From positions 1,736,001 through 1,800,000 of the forward strand of contig NZ_JAHVAO010000001.1 of assembly GCF_019264345.1 (NCBI RefSeq): a stretch of DNA of 64,000 nucleotides, in the 5' to 3' direction. Below are positions 53,302 through 61,094 of this stretch, in pieces (position 1 is the stretch's first letter; the number at the start of each line of letters is the position of its first letter). This DNA is from Marinobacter arenosus (GTDB lineage Bacteria; Pseudomonadota; Gammaproteobacteria; Pseudomonadales; Oleiphilaceae). The notes under the pieces are model-generated. The model was not told where the DNA came from. It saw only the letters and a program-made list of their open reading frames with translations, and searched no databases. The position numbers and the translations under genes are program-made.

Positions 53302-54930
53302 TCAAACGCTATGATAAAGGATATCACCGTCTTTGGGGTCATTTTCACCCGGCGCCGAGTCGGCGGCCGGCGCCTTCTTCGGCGATGAGGCGTCCTCCGG
53401 TGCCTCAGATGGCCCGCTACCCGCTTCCCCGGGAACCTCACCGCCGGGTGTATCCGCGCCCCCTTCCACCAAGACGCCCTCGTCATTCATATCCGACATC
53501 ACGGTGGCGGGTTGCCCGCACCAGATGCCATCACTGCCGGCATCGCACAGGTTGGTCAGGGAGAACGCGGTGTACTGGATACCGATGTAGGCCACCACCA
53601 CCGGCAGCACCAGCCGCATCACCCAGTACCAGATGGCGGCGAAGAACGCGGGTGCCTGCCCGAGAATACGGTGCGACAGGCTTCGGGTGAGCCGCCAGCC
53701 AGTGAATACGGAAATCAGGATGGCAACGGCCGGAATCAGTAATCCACCGGTGATGAGCTCCAGCCAACGGAACACGGTCGCCCCCGCAAACCGGTCATCT
53801 GCCCAAAGGTTAAAGGACAGCAGGGAGGCCAGGCCCGTGAGCCAGACCGCCAGCCCCACGATCAGGGCAGACCAGCCACGGGGAGCCCCCGTCCATTCAC
53901 GAAACCAGCCAACCACCGGTTCCATCACCGCCAGCGAGGTGGTCCAGACAATCATCACCACCATCAGGAACACCGCCGCGATCACGAATTGGCTGGCCGG
54001 AAGCTGCCCAAGGGTAACCGGCAACGACACGAACAACAGGCCGAACCCGCGCTCGCCGTCAAAACTGGAGCCATCGGTGGCCATCGCAAAAATCATCAGG
54101 CCGGCGATCATCGCCACCAGGGTGTCCATCAGCACCACCGCCAGAATCGAGCGTTTCAACCGGGTATTGGGGGCGGTATAAGCCCCGAAGATAGCCCATA
54201 CCCCCATCCCGAGGCCCAGGGTGAAGAAGGCATGAAACAGGGCGGCTTTCACGCTATCGAGGCTGACATCCTCGGGATGCATTTCAAGAAGGTGGCTGAC
54301 CGCACCATCAATGCGTCCATGGGAGGCGGCCAACGCAAAGAGCCCCAGCATCAGCAGCAGGGTGCCGGGCACCACCACTCTCAGCGTGCGTTCCAGACCC
54401 TTGACCACACCCTGGATCGACACCCAGATCACCAGGATCAGGAACAGCGCGTGCCACCCCATGAACAGCCGGTATTCCCCAGGATCGGACACCAACCCGG
54501 AGAGAATCGCGGTGGCGCCACCCTGATCCACCCCGGAGAACTTTCCCATGGCCCCAAAGAACACGTAAGCCAGAGCGATGGCGCCGAAAACCACGGTAAA
54601 GGACAGAACCAGAAACGCCGCCAGGATCCCGAGACGCCCCGCCGACATCCACCAACGGGAGACCTTGGCGCTTCGGATGAAGCCGTCCATCGCCAACACG
54701 ATGCCATGGCGCGAATACCGCCCCAGGGTCGCTTCGGTCACCATTAACGGCAGCGTCACCAACAGCAGACACGCGAGGTAGAGCAGGATAAACAGCCCTC
54801 CGCCGTGCAGGCTGGCCAGGTAGGGGAACTGCCACAAATTCGCGAGGCCGACCGTAGCGCCGACGGCAGCCCAGAAAAACGTGGTTGGGCGGGTGAAGGA
54901 CCCGATAGGTGTCTGATACGGCGTAGGCAT
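53302..54930 (-). CDS. Sodium-dependent transporter of the NSS/SNF family
   Basis: Inner-membrane Na+-coupled symporter, probably for amino acids. The 542 residues show 11-12 membrane segments and the first-helix motif FFWAAVGATVGLANLWQFPYLASLHGGG that forms the sodium and substrate site of LeuT-type transporters. A hydrophilic tail rich in Glu, Gly, Pro and Ser (last 65 residues or so) follows the last membrane segment. The ATG at 54930 has AGGGA 6 bases upstream. It interrupts the usual ratA-smpB neighbourhood. Confidence 0.88.
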   Translation of the reverse strand: MPTPYQTPIGSFTRPTTFFWAAVGATVGLANLWQFPYLASLHGGGLFILLYLACLLLVTLPLMVTEATLGRYSRHGIVLAMDGFIRSAKVSRWWMSAGRLGILAAFLVLSFTVVFGAIALAYVFFGAMGKFSGVDQGGATAILSGLVSDPGEYRLFMGWHALFLILVIWVSIQGVVKGLERTLRVVVPGTLLLMLGLFALAASHGRIDGAVSHLLEMHPEDVSLDSVKAALFHAFFTLGLGMGVWAIFGAYTAPNTRLKRSILAVVLMDTLVAMIAGLMIFAMATDGSSFDGERGFGLLFVSLPVTLGQLPASQFVIAAVFLMVVMIVWTTSLAVMEPVVGWFREWTGAPRGWSALIVGLAVWLTGLASLLSFNLWADDRFAGATVFRWLELITGGLLIPAVAILISVFTGWRLTRSLSHRILGQAPAFFAAIWYWVMRLVLPVVVAYIGIQYTAFSLTNLCDAGSDGIWCGQPATVMSDMNDEGVLVEGGADTPGGEVPGEAGSGPSEAPEDASSPKKAPAADSAPGENDPKDGDILYHSV

Positions 54931-55109
54931 TCGCGTCCCTGATAGGTTCTGGCCACATATTGTAGCCGATGGAGTCACAGACGCACGAGCGCACGGCCCG
55001 GATAACGGCGATTTCGTGACCGGTCTGGCACTCCTGAGCTACAATGCGCGCTTTGCCGGCGAAACGCCGGCCGATTCGTTCATTCGTCCGAACCCGGATT
55101 ACCTGATTC

Positions 55110-55589
55110 ATGAGCAAGAAAAAGCCCGGAACGCCGAGCAGTACAATTGCCCTCAACAAAAAGGCGAAACACGAGTACCACATCGAGGAACGCTTCGAGG
55201 CGGGCCTCGCCCTGTTGGGCTGGGAAGTGAAATCCCTGCGTGCTGGCAAGGCACAGCTGGTGGATGCCTACGTGTTGCTGAAAAACGGTGAGGCCTGGCT
55301 GCTTGGTGCCCATATCACGCCCCTGACCACGGCCTCCACGCACGTCGTTGCAGACCCGACCCGCACCCGGAAACTGCTGCTTCATGCCAAGGAAATTGCC
55401 AAGATCGTGGGCAAAGTGAACCAGACAGGCCATACCTGCATCCCGCTCGCGCTCTACTGGAAAAAGAACAAGGTGAAGTGTGAAATCGCCCTGGTGAAAG
55501 GCAAGAAGCAACACGACAAGCGGGCCACCGAAAAAGAACGCGACTGGAACCGTCAGAAGCAACGCATCATTCGCGAAGCCAACGCCTGA
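55110..55589 (+). CDS. smpB: SsrA-binding protein SmpB
   Basis: Partner of tmRNA in rescue of stalled ribosomes. The 159 residues match the family: [57 protein letters not shown] and the basic tail [21 protein letters not shown] -10-like TACAAT lies at 55040-55045. ssrA itself is 1.6 kb downstream, separated by the wax ester synthase gene. Confidence 0.97.
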   Translation: MSKKKPGTPSSTIALNKKAKHEYHIEERFEAGLALLGWEVKSLRAGKAQLVDAYVLLKNGEAWLLGAHITPLTTASTHVVADPTRTRKLLLHAKEIAKIVGKVNQTGHTCIPLALYWKKNKVKCEIALVKGKKQHDKRATEKERDWNRQKQRIIREANA

Positions 55590-55632
55590 GATTCTCCTCT
55601 AACAACCTCTCTCAAAGCTGATTTTCGTCAAG

Positions 55633-55656
55633 TGCGACACACATAGATGTGTCGCA
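55633..55656. promoter_or_regulatory. Palindrome upstream of the wax ester synthase gene
   Basis: TGCGACACA and TGTGTCGCA form a perfect 9-base inverted repeat with 6 bases between. It lies just upstream of the -35 box at 55669, a good place for a regulator, and 44 bases after the smpB stop, where it could also act as a weak terminator. Confidence 0.45.
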
Positions 55657-55668
55657 TACTCATCCTCT

Positions 55669-55696
55669 TTGCGCAAAATTTCATCAGGCCTATACT
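55669..55696 (+). promoter_or_regulatory. Promoter of the wax ester synthase gene
   Basis: TTGCGC and TATACT are separated by 16 bases; the -10 lies 33 bases before the ATG at 55730. Confidence 0.6.
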
Positions 55697-55729
55697 CGAA
55701 TGTTCTGATCATTTGCAAAGGGAATGCAT

Positions 55730-57148
55730 ATGTCACCAAGTCGTACTCCGATGTCTTCGGTTGATCGCGCGTGGCTGCGCATGGACACGCCGGAAAACCC
55801 GATGATGATCTGCGGCGTACTGGCGCTGGACCGACCGGTTTCCGTCAATCACCTCAGGCGCATTCTGGAGGAGCGCTTCCTGCGATTCCGCCGGTTTCGC
55901 CAACGGGTGGTCGACAAGGGCGATCGCGCCTACTGGCAGGACGACCCCCTGTTTGACCTCGACAATCACCTGCACCAGATCGCGCTCCCCGGCAAGGCCG
56001 ACAAACCCCAGCTCCAGAAACTGGTTGGCGACCTGAACAGTACCGCCCTCGATTTCCGCCGCCCGCTCTGGCAAATGCACTACATCGACAATTACCTGGG
56101 CGGCAGCGCCTTACTGATCCGCATTCATCACTGCATTGCTGACGGCATATCCCTGGTTCGGGTCATGCTGTCGCTCACCGACCGGACACCGGAACCAAAG
56201 CTGAAACGCGTGGCACTCCCCCTTCCCGTGCCGGTACGGAAACAATCGTGGCTCCAGAGCACCCTCAACCGGGTTGTGGACAATGTTCAGATGGCGAATT
56301 ACCAGACCCGCCTGTTCATTCAGTCGGTTCGCGAGGAGCCGAACTACCCGGTCAAGTTGGCAACCACCGCGGGAGACGTCGCCCTGGACCTACTGAAGCT
56401 CGGACTGGCCCCGTTTGAGCCCAAGACCGGCCTGAGACAGCCCCTGTGCGGTCGCAAACGGGTGGCCTGGGCCGAGCCTCTGGACCTTGCCGAGGTAAAA
56501 GCCTGCGCCAAAGCGCTGGGGGGCACCGTGAACGATGTCCTGATGTGTACCGCCACCGGCGCCCTGCAACGACACTTTGCCGCAAACCGGGAGAACGTTC
56601 CGGAGTGCGGCCTGCGTGTGGCCGTACCCTTCAACCTCCGGCCTTTGGATCAACCCATCGAGACCCTCGGCAACCGGTTTGGACTGGTGCTGGTTCCACT
56701 GCCGGTGGAGGTTCAGGATCCGGTGATGTGTTTCCGCCAGGTGCAAGAGAACATGAACCGACTGAAACGCTCCTACCAGGCCCAGGTGACCTACAGCCTC
56801 CTTGATTTGTTTGGCCGCGGCCCCGACATTCTGGAACGTCGGGCTCTGGACCTTCTGAGTAACAAGGCATCAGCGGTGTTGACCAACGTACCCGGCCCCA
56901 AAGAGCCACTGTATCTGGCCGGCGCCAAGGTCACCCAGCCCATGTTCTGGGTACCCCAGAGCGGAAGCATCGGCATTGGCATGAGTATTTTCAGCTACGC
57001 AGGCACCGTGCAGTTCGGCATTACCATGGACAAAAACATCCAGGCGAATCCGGATGCCCTGATGCGTTATTTCCAAGAGAGCTTCCAGGCCCTGAGCCAC
57101 GTGGCTCTTGCCGGTCGCCAGAGCGAACTGGATCGCAAAGCGGGATAG
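55730..57148 (+). CDS. Wax ester synthase/diacylglycerol acyltransferase (WS/DGAT)
   Basis: Bifunctional acyltransferase that joins acyl-CoA to fatty alcohols or diacylglycerol, forming storage wax esters or triacylglycerol. The 472 residues show the catalytic HHCIADG (His 133-134, Asp 138, Gly 139), the mid-protein GGTVNDVLMCTATGALQ with the conserved ND, and the C-terminal WS/DGAT domain with NVPGP and SIFSYAGTVQFGI. The ATG at 55730 has AGGG at 7 bases; an ATG 6 bases upstream is too close to it. Substrate preference cannot be read from sequence. Such genes are characteristic of Marinobacter and Acinetobacter. Confidence 0.9.
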   Translation: MSPSRTPMSSVDRAWLRMDTPENPMMICGVLALDRPVSVNHLRRILEERFLRFRRFRQRVVDKGDRAYWQDDPLFDLDNHLHQIALPGKADKPQLQKLVGDLNSTALDFRRPLWQMHYIDNYLGGSALLIRIHHCIADGISLVRVMLSLTDRTPEPKLKRVALPLPVPVRKQSWLQSTLNRVVDNVQMANYQTRLFIQSVREEPNYPVKLATTAGDVALDLLKLGLAPFEPKTGLRQPLCGRKRVAWAEPLDLAEVKACAKALGGTVNDVLMCTATGALQRHFAANRENVPECGLRVAVPFNLRPLDQPIETLGNRFGLVLVPLPVEVQDPVMCFRQVQENMNRLKRSYQAQVTYSLLDLFGRGPDILERRALDLLSNKASAVLTNVPGPKEPLYLAGAKVTQPMFWVPQSGSIGIGMSIFSYAGTVQFGITMDKNIQANPDALMRYFQESFQALSHVALAGRQSELDRKAG

Positions 57149-57199
57149 CCCGGTAGGTACAAGTAGCAGGCCTGATTGGCCGTAAAACAGAAACAAACC

Positions 57200-57229
57200 T
57201 TGAAGTCCGGCAAACCGGACACATATACT
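57200..57229 (+). promoter_or_regulatory. Promoter of ssrA
   Basis: TTGAAG and TATACT are separated by 18 bases. The -10 ends 8 bases before the mature 5' end GGGGACG. Confidence 0.75.
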
Positions 57230-57237
57230 GGTCATAA

Positions 57238-57602
57238 GGGGACGACATGGCTTCGACGCTGGTGGCGAACCCTTGAGTGCATGTCGAGATGGCAGCGAAT
57301 CTCGTTAATCCAAAGCTGCAACGCAATAGTCGCAAACGACGAAAACTACGCACTAGCAGCGTAAGCTGCTAGTCGTCCTGACTGGGTCGCCCGTAGCCCA
57401 GAGCAACATCTCAGGACGTCATCGCTTACGGGATGCTCCGTTAGCCAGAGCTCACTGACTAACGGCTAAGATTTAAAGAGATCGCTTCTTGCACCCTGAC
57501 CTTCGGGTCGCTTGAAGTTAAATTAATAGAAGGACGCTAAGCATGTAGATCCTCAAGGTTGAGTACTGGCGGACGCGGGTTCAATTCCCGCCGTCTCCAC
57601 CA
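57238..57602 (+). ncRNA. ssrA: tmRNA (ssrA)
   Basis: Transfer-messenger RNA of 365 bases. The 5' GGGGACG pairs with CGTCTCC before the encoded ACCA end, and the T-arm GGGTTCAATTCCC is intact. The tag frame at 57332-57364 reads ANDENYALAA followed by TAA, the classic gammaproteobacterial degradation tag recognised by ClpXP. The 3' end is the attachment site of the prophage that follows; the gene remains complete, so the phage restores the 3' part on integration. Confidence 0.98.
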
Positions 57603-57613
57603 AACTCCCAGAG

Positions 57614-57641
57614 AAAAGCCCCTGATTTCAGGGGCTTTTTT
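57614..57641 (+). terminator. Terminator after ssrA
   Basis: AAAAGCCCCTG and CAGGGGCTTTT form an 11-base stem followed by T. It lies inside the left end of the prophage, so the element supplies the terminator for ssrA. Confidence 0.9.
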
Positions 57642-57669
57642 CGTTTCCAGGCATTAGATATCACAAGGA

Positions 57670-57689
57670 ATGTCCACCAAATGTCCACC
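57670..57689. repeat. Tandem 11-base direct repeats near the left attachment site
   Basis: AATGTCCACC occurs twice with an 11-base period (57669-57678 and 57680-57689), and a related TCTCCACCAAA lies at the ssrA end (57595). The period of about one helical turn suits binding sites of an integrase arm domain or excisionase. Confidence 0.4.
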
Positions 57690-58766
57690 CGGCGAACGAC
57701 AAGCCTTTTCGAGAGATTGGCTGAAAGAGAGAAAGCTCCTGAAACACACCTCTTCAAAACTGTTGGGTTCTGGTTAGCAATCGCACCGCCGCTATTAATT
57801 GGAATTGGACTTGCCGTGTATGCAGGTATAACCGAAGGCAAAGTGTGGACACTAACAACTGATGGGTACAACAGCTTCCTTAAAGATTTCAAACTCCCCA
57901 TAGCAATAATGGGTCTATCAATACCGTTAGGTGCCCTGGCAGCTGCGGTGCACCGTTCAATGCAGACATCACGGCAAATTATTGAACAAAATCAACAAAA
58001 TATCTTTTCGAATTACTTGGAACACCGGAAATACTTTCTTGACTATGTCGCGGAACACGCGCCGTTTAAGCGGCTAAAAATAAGTGCTCCGCACCTTTAT
58101 CAAAGATTGTTCCCCAAGAGTGCGGAAGGCCCTTTGGAGCCGGCCAATAAAAGTATCAGTGAATTTCTCGAAGAGGCTAGATACGTTGCTGACCGCGCAA
58201 AAAAATGCGTAAACGGCTCATTAACAAAGAAGCGATTTAAAATTATAGATAGTCTATTGGCCTCGTCTATGGAGCGATCTACCAATCAGTTGCGCAAATT
58301 GATTGACGTGCCTGAGTTTGATCCTCAGCGAGTTACAACCGACCCTCTTCAGCTGTTAGCGCAGACACTCAGACAGAACGAGGATGGCGCAAAAGGATTA
58401 GTGGAGTGTGCAAACTTCCACAAGACCTATAGGGCTGAGGAAGATTTCTCTGAACTAGAGTCTGATACGCAGTTTTGCATCGAAAGAATCGAGTCGATGT
58501 TGAAGCTCTACAATCTCTGGAGAATGATAGTGGCGGAAACATCGGAAGATACCCCTTCCAATCCAAATTCGACCCTTTCACAACGCCTGGAGAATGTTCG
58601 AGTAAACATGAAGGCAAACCTGCTCACGACAGAAGACTTCGAAGTAATCTTTAAGCACCACCTAACGGATAAAGAGCAGCAAATAATTCTAGAGAGTGGA
58701 CCAACAAACTGGCGAATCATCGGAGATAGCATCAAAACTTCGGCAGATATTGCAGACTCTCAATAA
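57681..58766 (+). CDS. Two-transmembrane-segment protein of unknown function, prophage cargo
   Basis: I do not recognise this 361-residue protein. It has a short basic N-terminus, two membrane segments (about 28-49 and 72-90) and a long, probably helical cytoplasmic part of 270 residues without cysteine clusters or known motifs. It is clearly more AT-rich than the chromosomal genes and lies between the attachment site and the integrase, pointing the other way; its end overlaps the integrase end by 35 bases. That position is typical of cargo genes such as superinfection exclusion or anti-phage genes. This role is inference only. Confidence 0.7.
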   Translation: MSTRRTTSLFERLAEREKAPETHLFKTVGFWLAIAPPLLIGIGLAVYAGITEGKVWTLTTDGYNSFLKDFKLPIAIMGLSIPLGALAAAVHRSMQTSRQIIEQNQQNIFSNYLEHRKYFLDYVAEHAPFKRLKISAPHLYQRLFPKSAEGPLEPANKSISEFLEEARYVADRAKKCVNGSLTKKRFKIIDSLLASSMERSTNQLRKLIDVPEFDPQRVTTDPLQLLAQTLRQNEDGAKGLVECANFHKTYRAEEDFSELESDTQFCIERIESMLKLYNLWRMIVAETSEDTPSNPNSTLSQRLENVRVNMKANLLTTEDFEVIFKHHLTDKEQQIILESGPTNWRIIGDSIKTSADIADSQ

Positions 58767-59715
58767 GATAACTTGGCGCAAGATGCGAGTACCTCATAGT
58801 CATCGAAATAGTCGAATGGCCAAGAATTCTTTGAAGTGCAAGAATATCACCGCCATTCATCAAAAAATGACTCGCAAAAGTGTGCCTTAGAACGTGAGCA
58901 GCCTGCCCAGGTGGTAGGCTAATGCCCGATTTATCTAAGGCTCTCCGGAAGGCAGATAAAGAAAAACTGAACTGACCATGCTCTTTCAAATGTTCACGGA
59001 GTTCCTGGTACAGATCCGGAGGCAATGGGACAGCACGCGACTTCCCACTCTTCGTGTTCACAAACGTAAGCTTCCCCTCCTGAACGTGCCGCAGCTCAAG
59101 ATTTTCAGCCTCGCCCCACCTCGCACCAGTGGCTAAGCAGATCCTTGTAAGGAGGTGCACGTGTGGATTCTTGCTGACCTCCTCGATAGTTTTGAGAAGG
59201 TGACGGATCTGCTCGACCGTCAGCCAGGATAGCTCGCGTTCATCCAGGCGTATCATCTCGACGTTCCTGATTGGGTTGTCGAAGTCGATTTCGTTCAGCC
59301 GATTGAGTTGGTTATAGACCGCGTTTAGGTAGCCCAGGTGGTTGTTCAACGTTTTCTTGCTCGCCCCTTCCTGGATCTTATGGGCGCGGTAGGCCAGGAA
59401 GGAAGACGGTGTTACGGTCCTAGCGATTGGGTTGCCCATGAGTTCGGCCATCGCCTCAAGACACCGCTTTCTCCGTTCGCCGTCTTTCAGATGAACACCC
59501 TTAGCGTTGAACCACACCTTGATCAACTGCTTCAGCGTTCGATTGTCCGATTTCGACGGGTTCCACTCTCGCCCTTCTGCCCGCTTGGCCAGAACGAAAG
59601 TTTCAAAACGCTTGGCTTCTGCCTTCGAATCAAAGCTTTTCCGGATACGCTTGGAACCCCGACCATCCGTGCGAAGATCTACCTGCCATCGTCCTGATGG
59701 GAGCTTCCGAATCAT
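58732..59715 (-). CDS. Tyrosine recombinase (phage integrase)
   Basis: Site-specific recombinase that integrates and excises the prophage. The 327 residues have an N-terminal arm-binding region (IRKLPSGRWQVDLRTDGRGSKRIRKSF), a SAM-like core-binding domain (about 60-145) and a catalytic domain with Arg 199 (ATGARWGE), Lys about 222, His 274 and Arg 277 (HVLRHTF), His 300 (LGHS) and Tyr 309. All catalytic residues are present. Its ATG overlaps the stop of the replication gene (ATGA), so it is translated with it. Confidence 0.95.
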   Translation of the reverse strand: MIRKLPSGRWQVDLRTDGRGSKRIRKSFDSKAEAKRFETFVLAKRAEGREWNPSKSDNRTLKQLIKVWFNAKGVHLKDGERRKRCLEAMAELMGNPIARTVTPSSFLAYRAHKIQEGASKKTLNNHLGYLNAVYNQLNRLNEIDFDNPIRNVEMIRLDERELSWLTVEQIRHLLKTIEEVSKNPHVHLLTRICLATGARWGEAENLELRHVQEGKLTFVNTKSGKSRAVPLPPDLYQELREHLKEHGQFSFSLSAFRRALDKSGISLPPGQAAHVLRHTFASHFLMNGGDILALQRILGHSTISMTMRYSHLAPSYLIESLQYLPKF

Positions 59716-60977
59716 GCAGCCACCTTCGTTAGCAGTCGTCGTTTTATAAGTCCGTCCTGGACGAGCTGGAACAGCTCGTTTTCATAGATCTCCCGTCGTC
59801 GGTAGTAGGCGCAAAGATCCTCCCAGAGTCCCGATTTCTTGAGGCAGTCCCAAGCCTGACGAGGGTTAAAACGGTTGCGTGCATAAATGGACAAGAGATT
59901 GCCAAAGGCCAGGGAGACATTTTTTTCGTTGCCGCAACCGGGTTCCTTTTTTGCGCGTTTGTAGAGCAAATCTGGGGCTGAATAGCCGAAGCCGATGTCC
60001 TCTCTGAGCTTGGTCCAGATGGGGTGTACCCATTCCCGCTTTACCTCATAGCGGTTGCCCTGGAGGGCGTACTGCCAGAGGCCCGTCAGGTGCGGCACCG
60101 CGTCCATATAGGTATAGATGGGCTTCATGTTAGGCGTGCCCTGGGAGATCTCGTTGACAATGCGATGATGGAAGCGAATTTCCAGACGCCAGACCGGCTT
60201 ATCCGGGTCATAACAGGTATCCGGGAAACACTCTTCGTTGGTGGCACATTCCCAGATGCTCTCCATGAAGGCCCGCTTGTCGCTGACATCGACTTCCTTG
60301 GACTTGTCGTAGAGGCAGACCTGAAGGCTGTTGGCCTTTCCAAAGGTGTAGGTTTCTCCCCGGCCGTTTACCGTTGAGCCCTCCAAGCCCTGGAAGTGAA
60401 AGTCGCTCATGCCGTTGTGCACGCTGATGGTCCGAGCCCGGGTAACGAAGTGTTGGGCAAAGTCCTGAGGCGGTTCCCAGCCCTGAAAGTCGACGGCCAG
60501 GTGTAGCGCGATACCGACCGGATTGATGTTAGTAAGGAAGTACATACCCCACTCGGCCAGCTCGTCGTGGATCTCCTGACTGGAACGCTCATAAAGCCAG
60601 CGCGGGGAGGTTTCGATTTTCACGTGCGTGCCCAGGGTGTCGGCTTCGGCGTAGAAGTTCTGCAGAAGAATGGTTAAGCCGTATTCGCGATTTTGCAGGA
60701 TGTATTTAAAGCCACCGCGTCGACCGGACTGGAGCCGGAACGGGATCTTTTTGATGGTGAGGGTGGCGTCGTAGCCGGATTCATATTCGGTGGCGATCTC
60801 AGCGAGGACTTCTGGTTTTAAGCGTCCCTGGAAGAGTTGACGCACGGTGTCCGTGCCGGTCCAGAGCACATTCACACCCTTGAGGTTCACTTGCTGGCCT
60901 TCGGGACCGATAAACAGATCCCCTTTCCCGATTTCCCCGGTGCTGATGTCCATCCGTTCAAAGTCTTTGATTTTCAT
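59712..60977 (-). CDS. Filamentous phage replication initiator (Rep/gpII-like, Rep_trans type)
   Basis: The 421-residue protein resembles the rolling-circle replication initiators of Pf1-like and CTX-like inoviruses and related plasmids. It has VNVLWTGTDT, then a central part with ALHLAVDFQGWEPP and QVCLYDKSKEV, and a WRLEIRFHHRIVNE segment typical of the family, where a tyrosine nicks the origin; the exact nicking tyrosine cannot be fixed by eye. It lies downstream of zot and is coupled to the integrase gene. Confidence 0.75.
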   Translation of the reverse strand: MKIKDFERMDISTGEIGKGDLFIGPEGQQVNLKGVNVLWTGTDTVRQLFQGRLKPEVLAEIATEYESGYDATLTIKKIPFRLQSGRRGGFKYILQNREYGLTILLQNFYAEADTLGTHVKIETSPRWLYERSSQEIHDELAEWGMYFLTNINPVGIALHLAVDFQGWEPPQDFAQHFVTRARTISVHNGMSDFHFQGLEGSTVNGRGETYTFGKANSLQVCLYDKSKEVDVSDKRAFMESIWECATNEECFPDTCYDPDKPVWRLEIRFHHRIVNEISQGTPNMKPIYTYMDAVPHLTGLWQYALQGNRYEVKREWVHPIWTKLREDIGFGYSAPDLLYKRAKKEPGCGNEKNVSLAFGNLLSIYARNRFNPRQAWDCLKKSGLWEDLCAYYRRREIYENELFQLVQDGLIKRRLLTKVAA

Positions 60978-61094
60978 CTATGGCTCACTGTGGTTCTGTG
61001 TGGTTTAAAATCGACTACCGTCGTTTTCTATGAGACGTGTTACAGGGACGTCTCCAAACCGCTGCGCGGCGCGTGGCGGTCGCTCCGCTCGCGC
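60978..61094 (-). other. Intergenic region upstream of the phage rep gene, candidate origin
   Basis: The 117 bases between zot and rep hold two hairpins, at 61032-61054 (GAGACGT-N9-ACGTCTC) and 61067-61104 (CGGCGCGTG-N20-CACGCGCCG, reaching into the zot end). Paired hairpins next to a rolling-circle initiator gene are where a plus-strand or minus-strand origin, or a terminator, would be expected. Confidence 0.4.

Noticed and set aside
53234..53305. Upstream extension of ratA
   Set aside because: The additional 24 residues are not part of the START-domain family and have no ribosome binding site.
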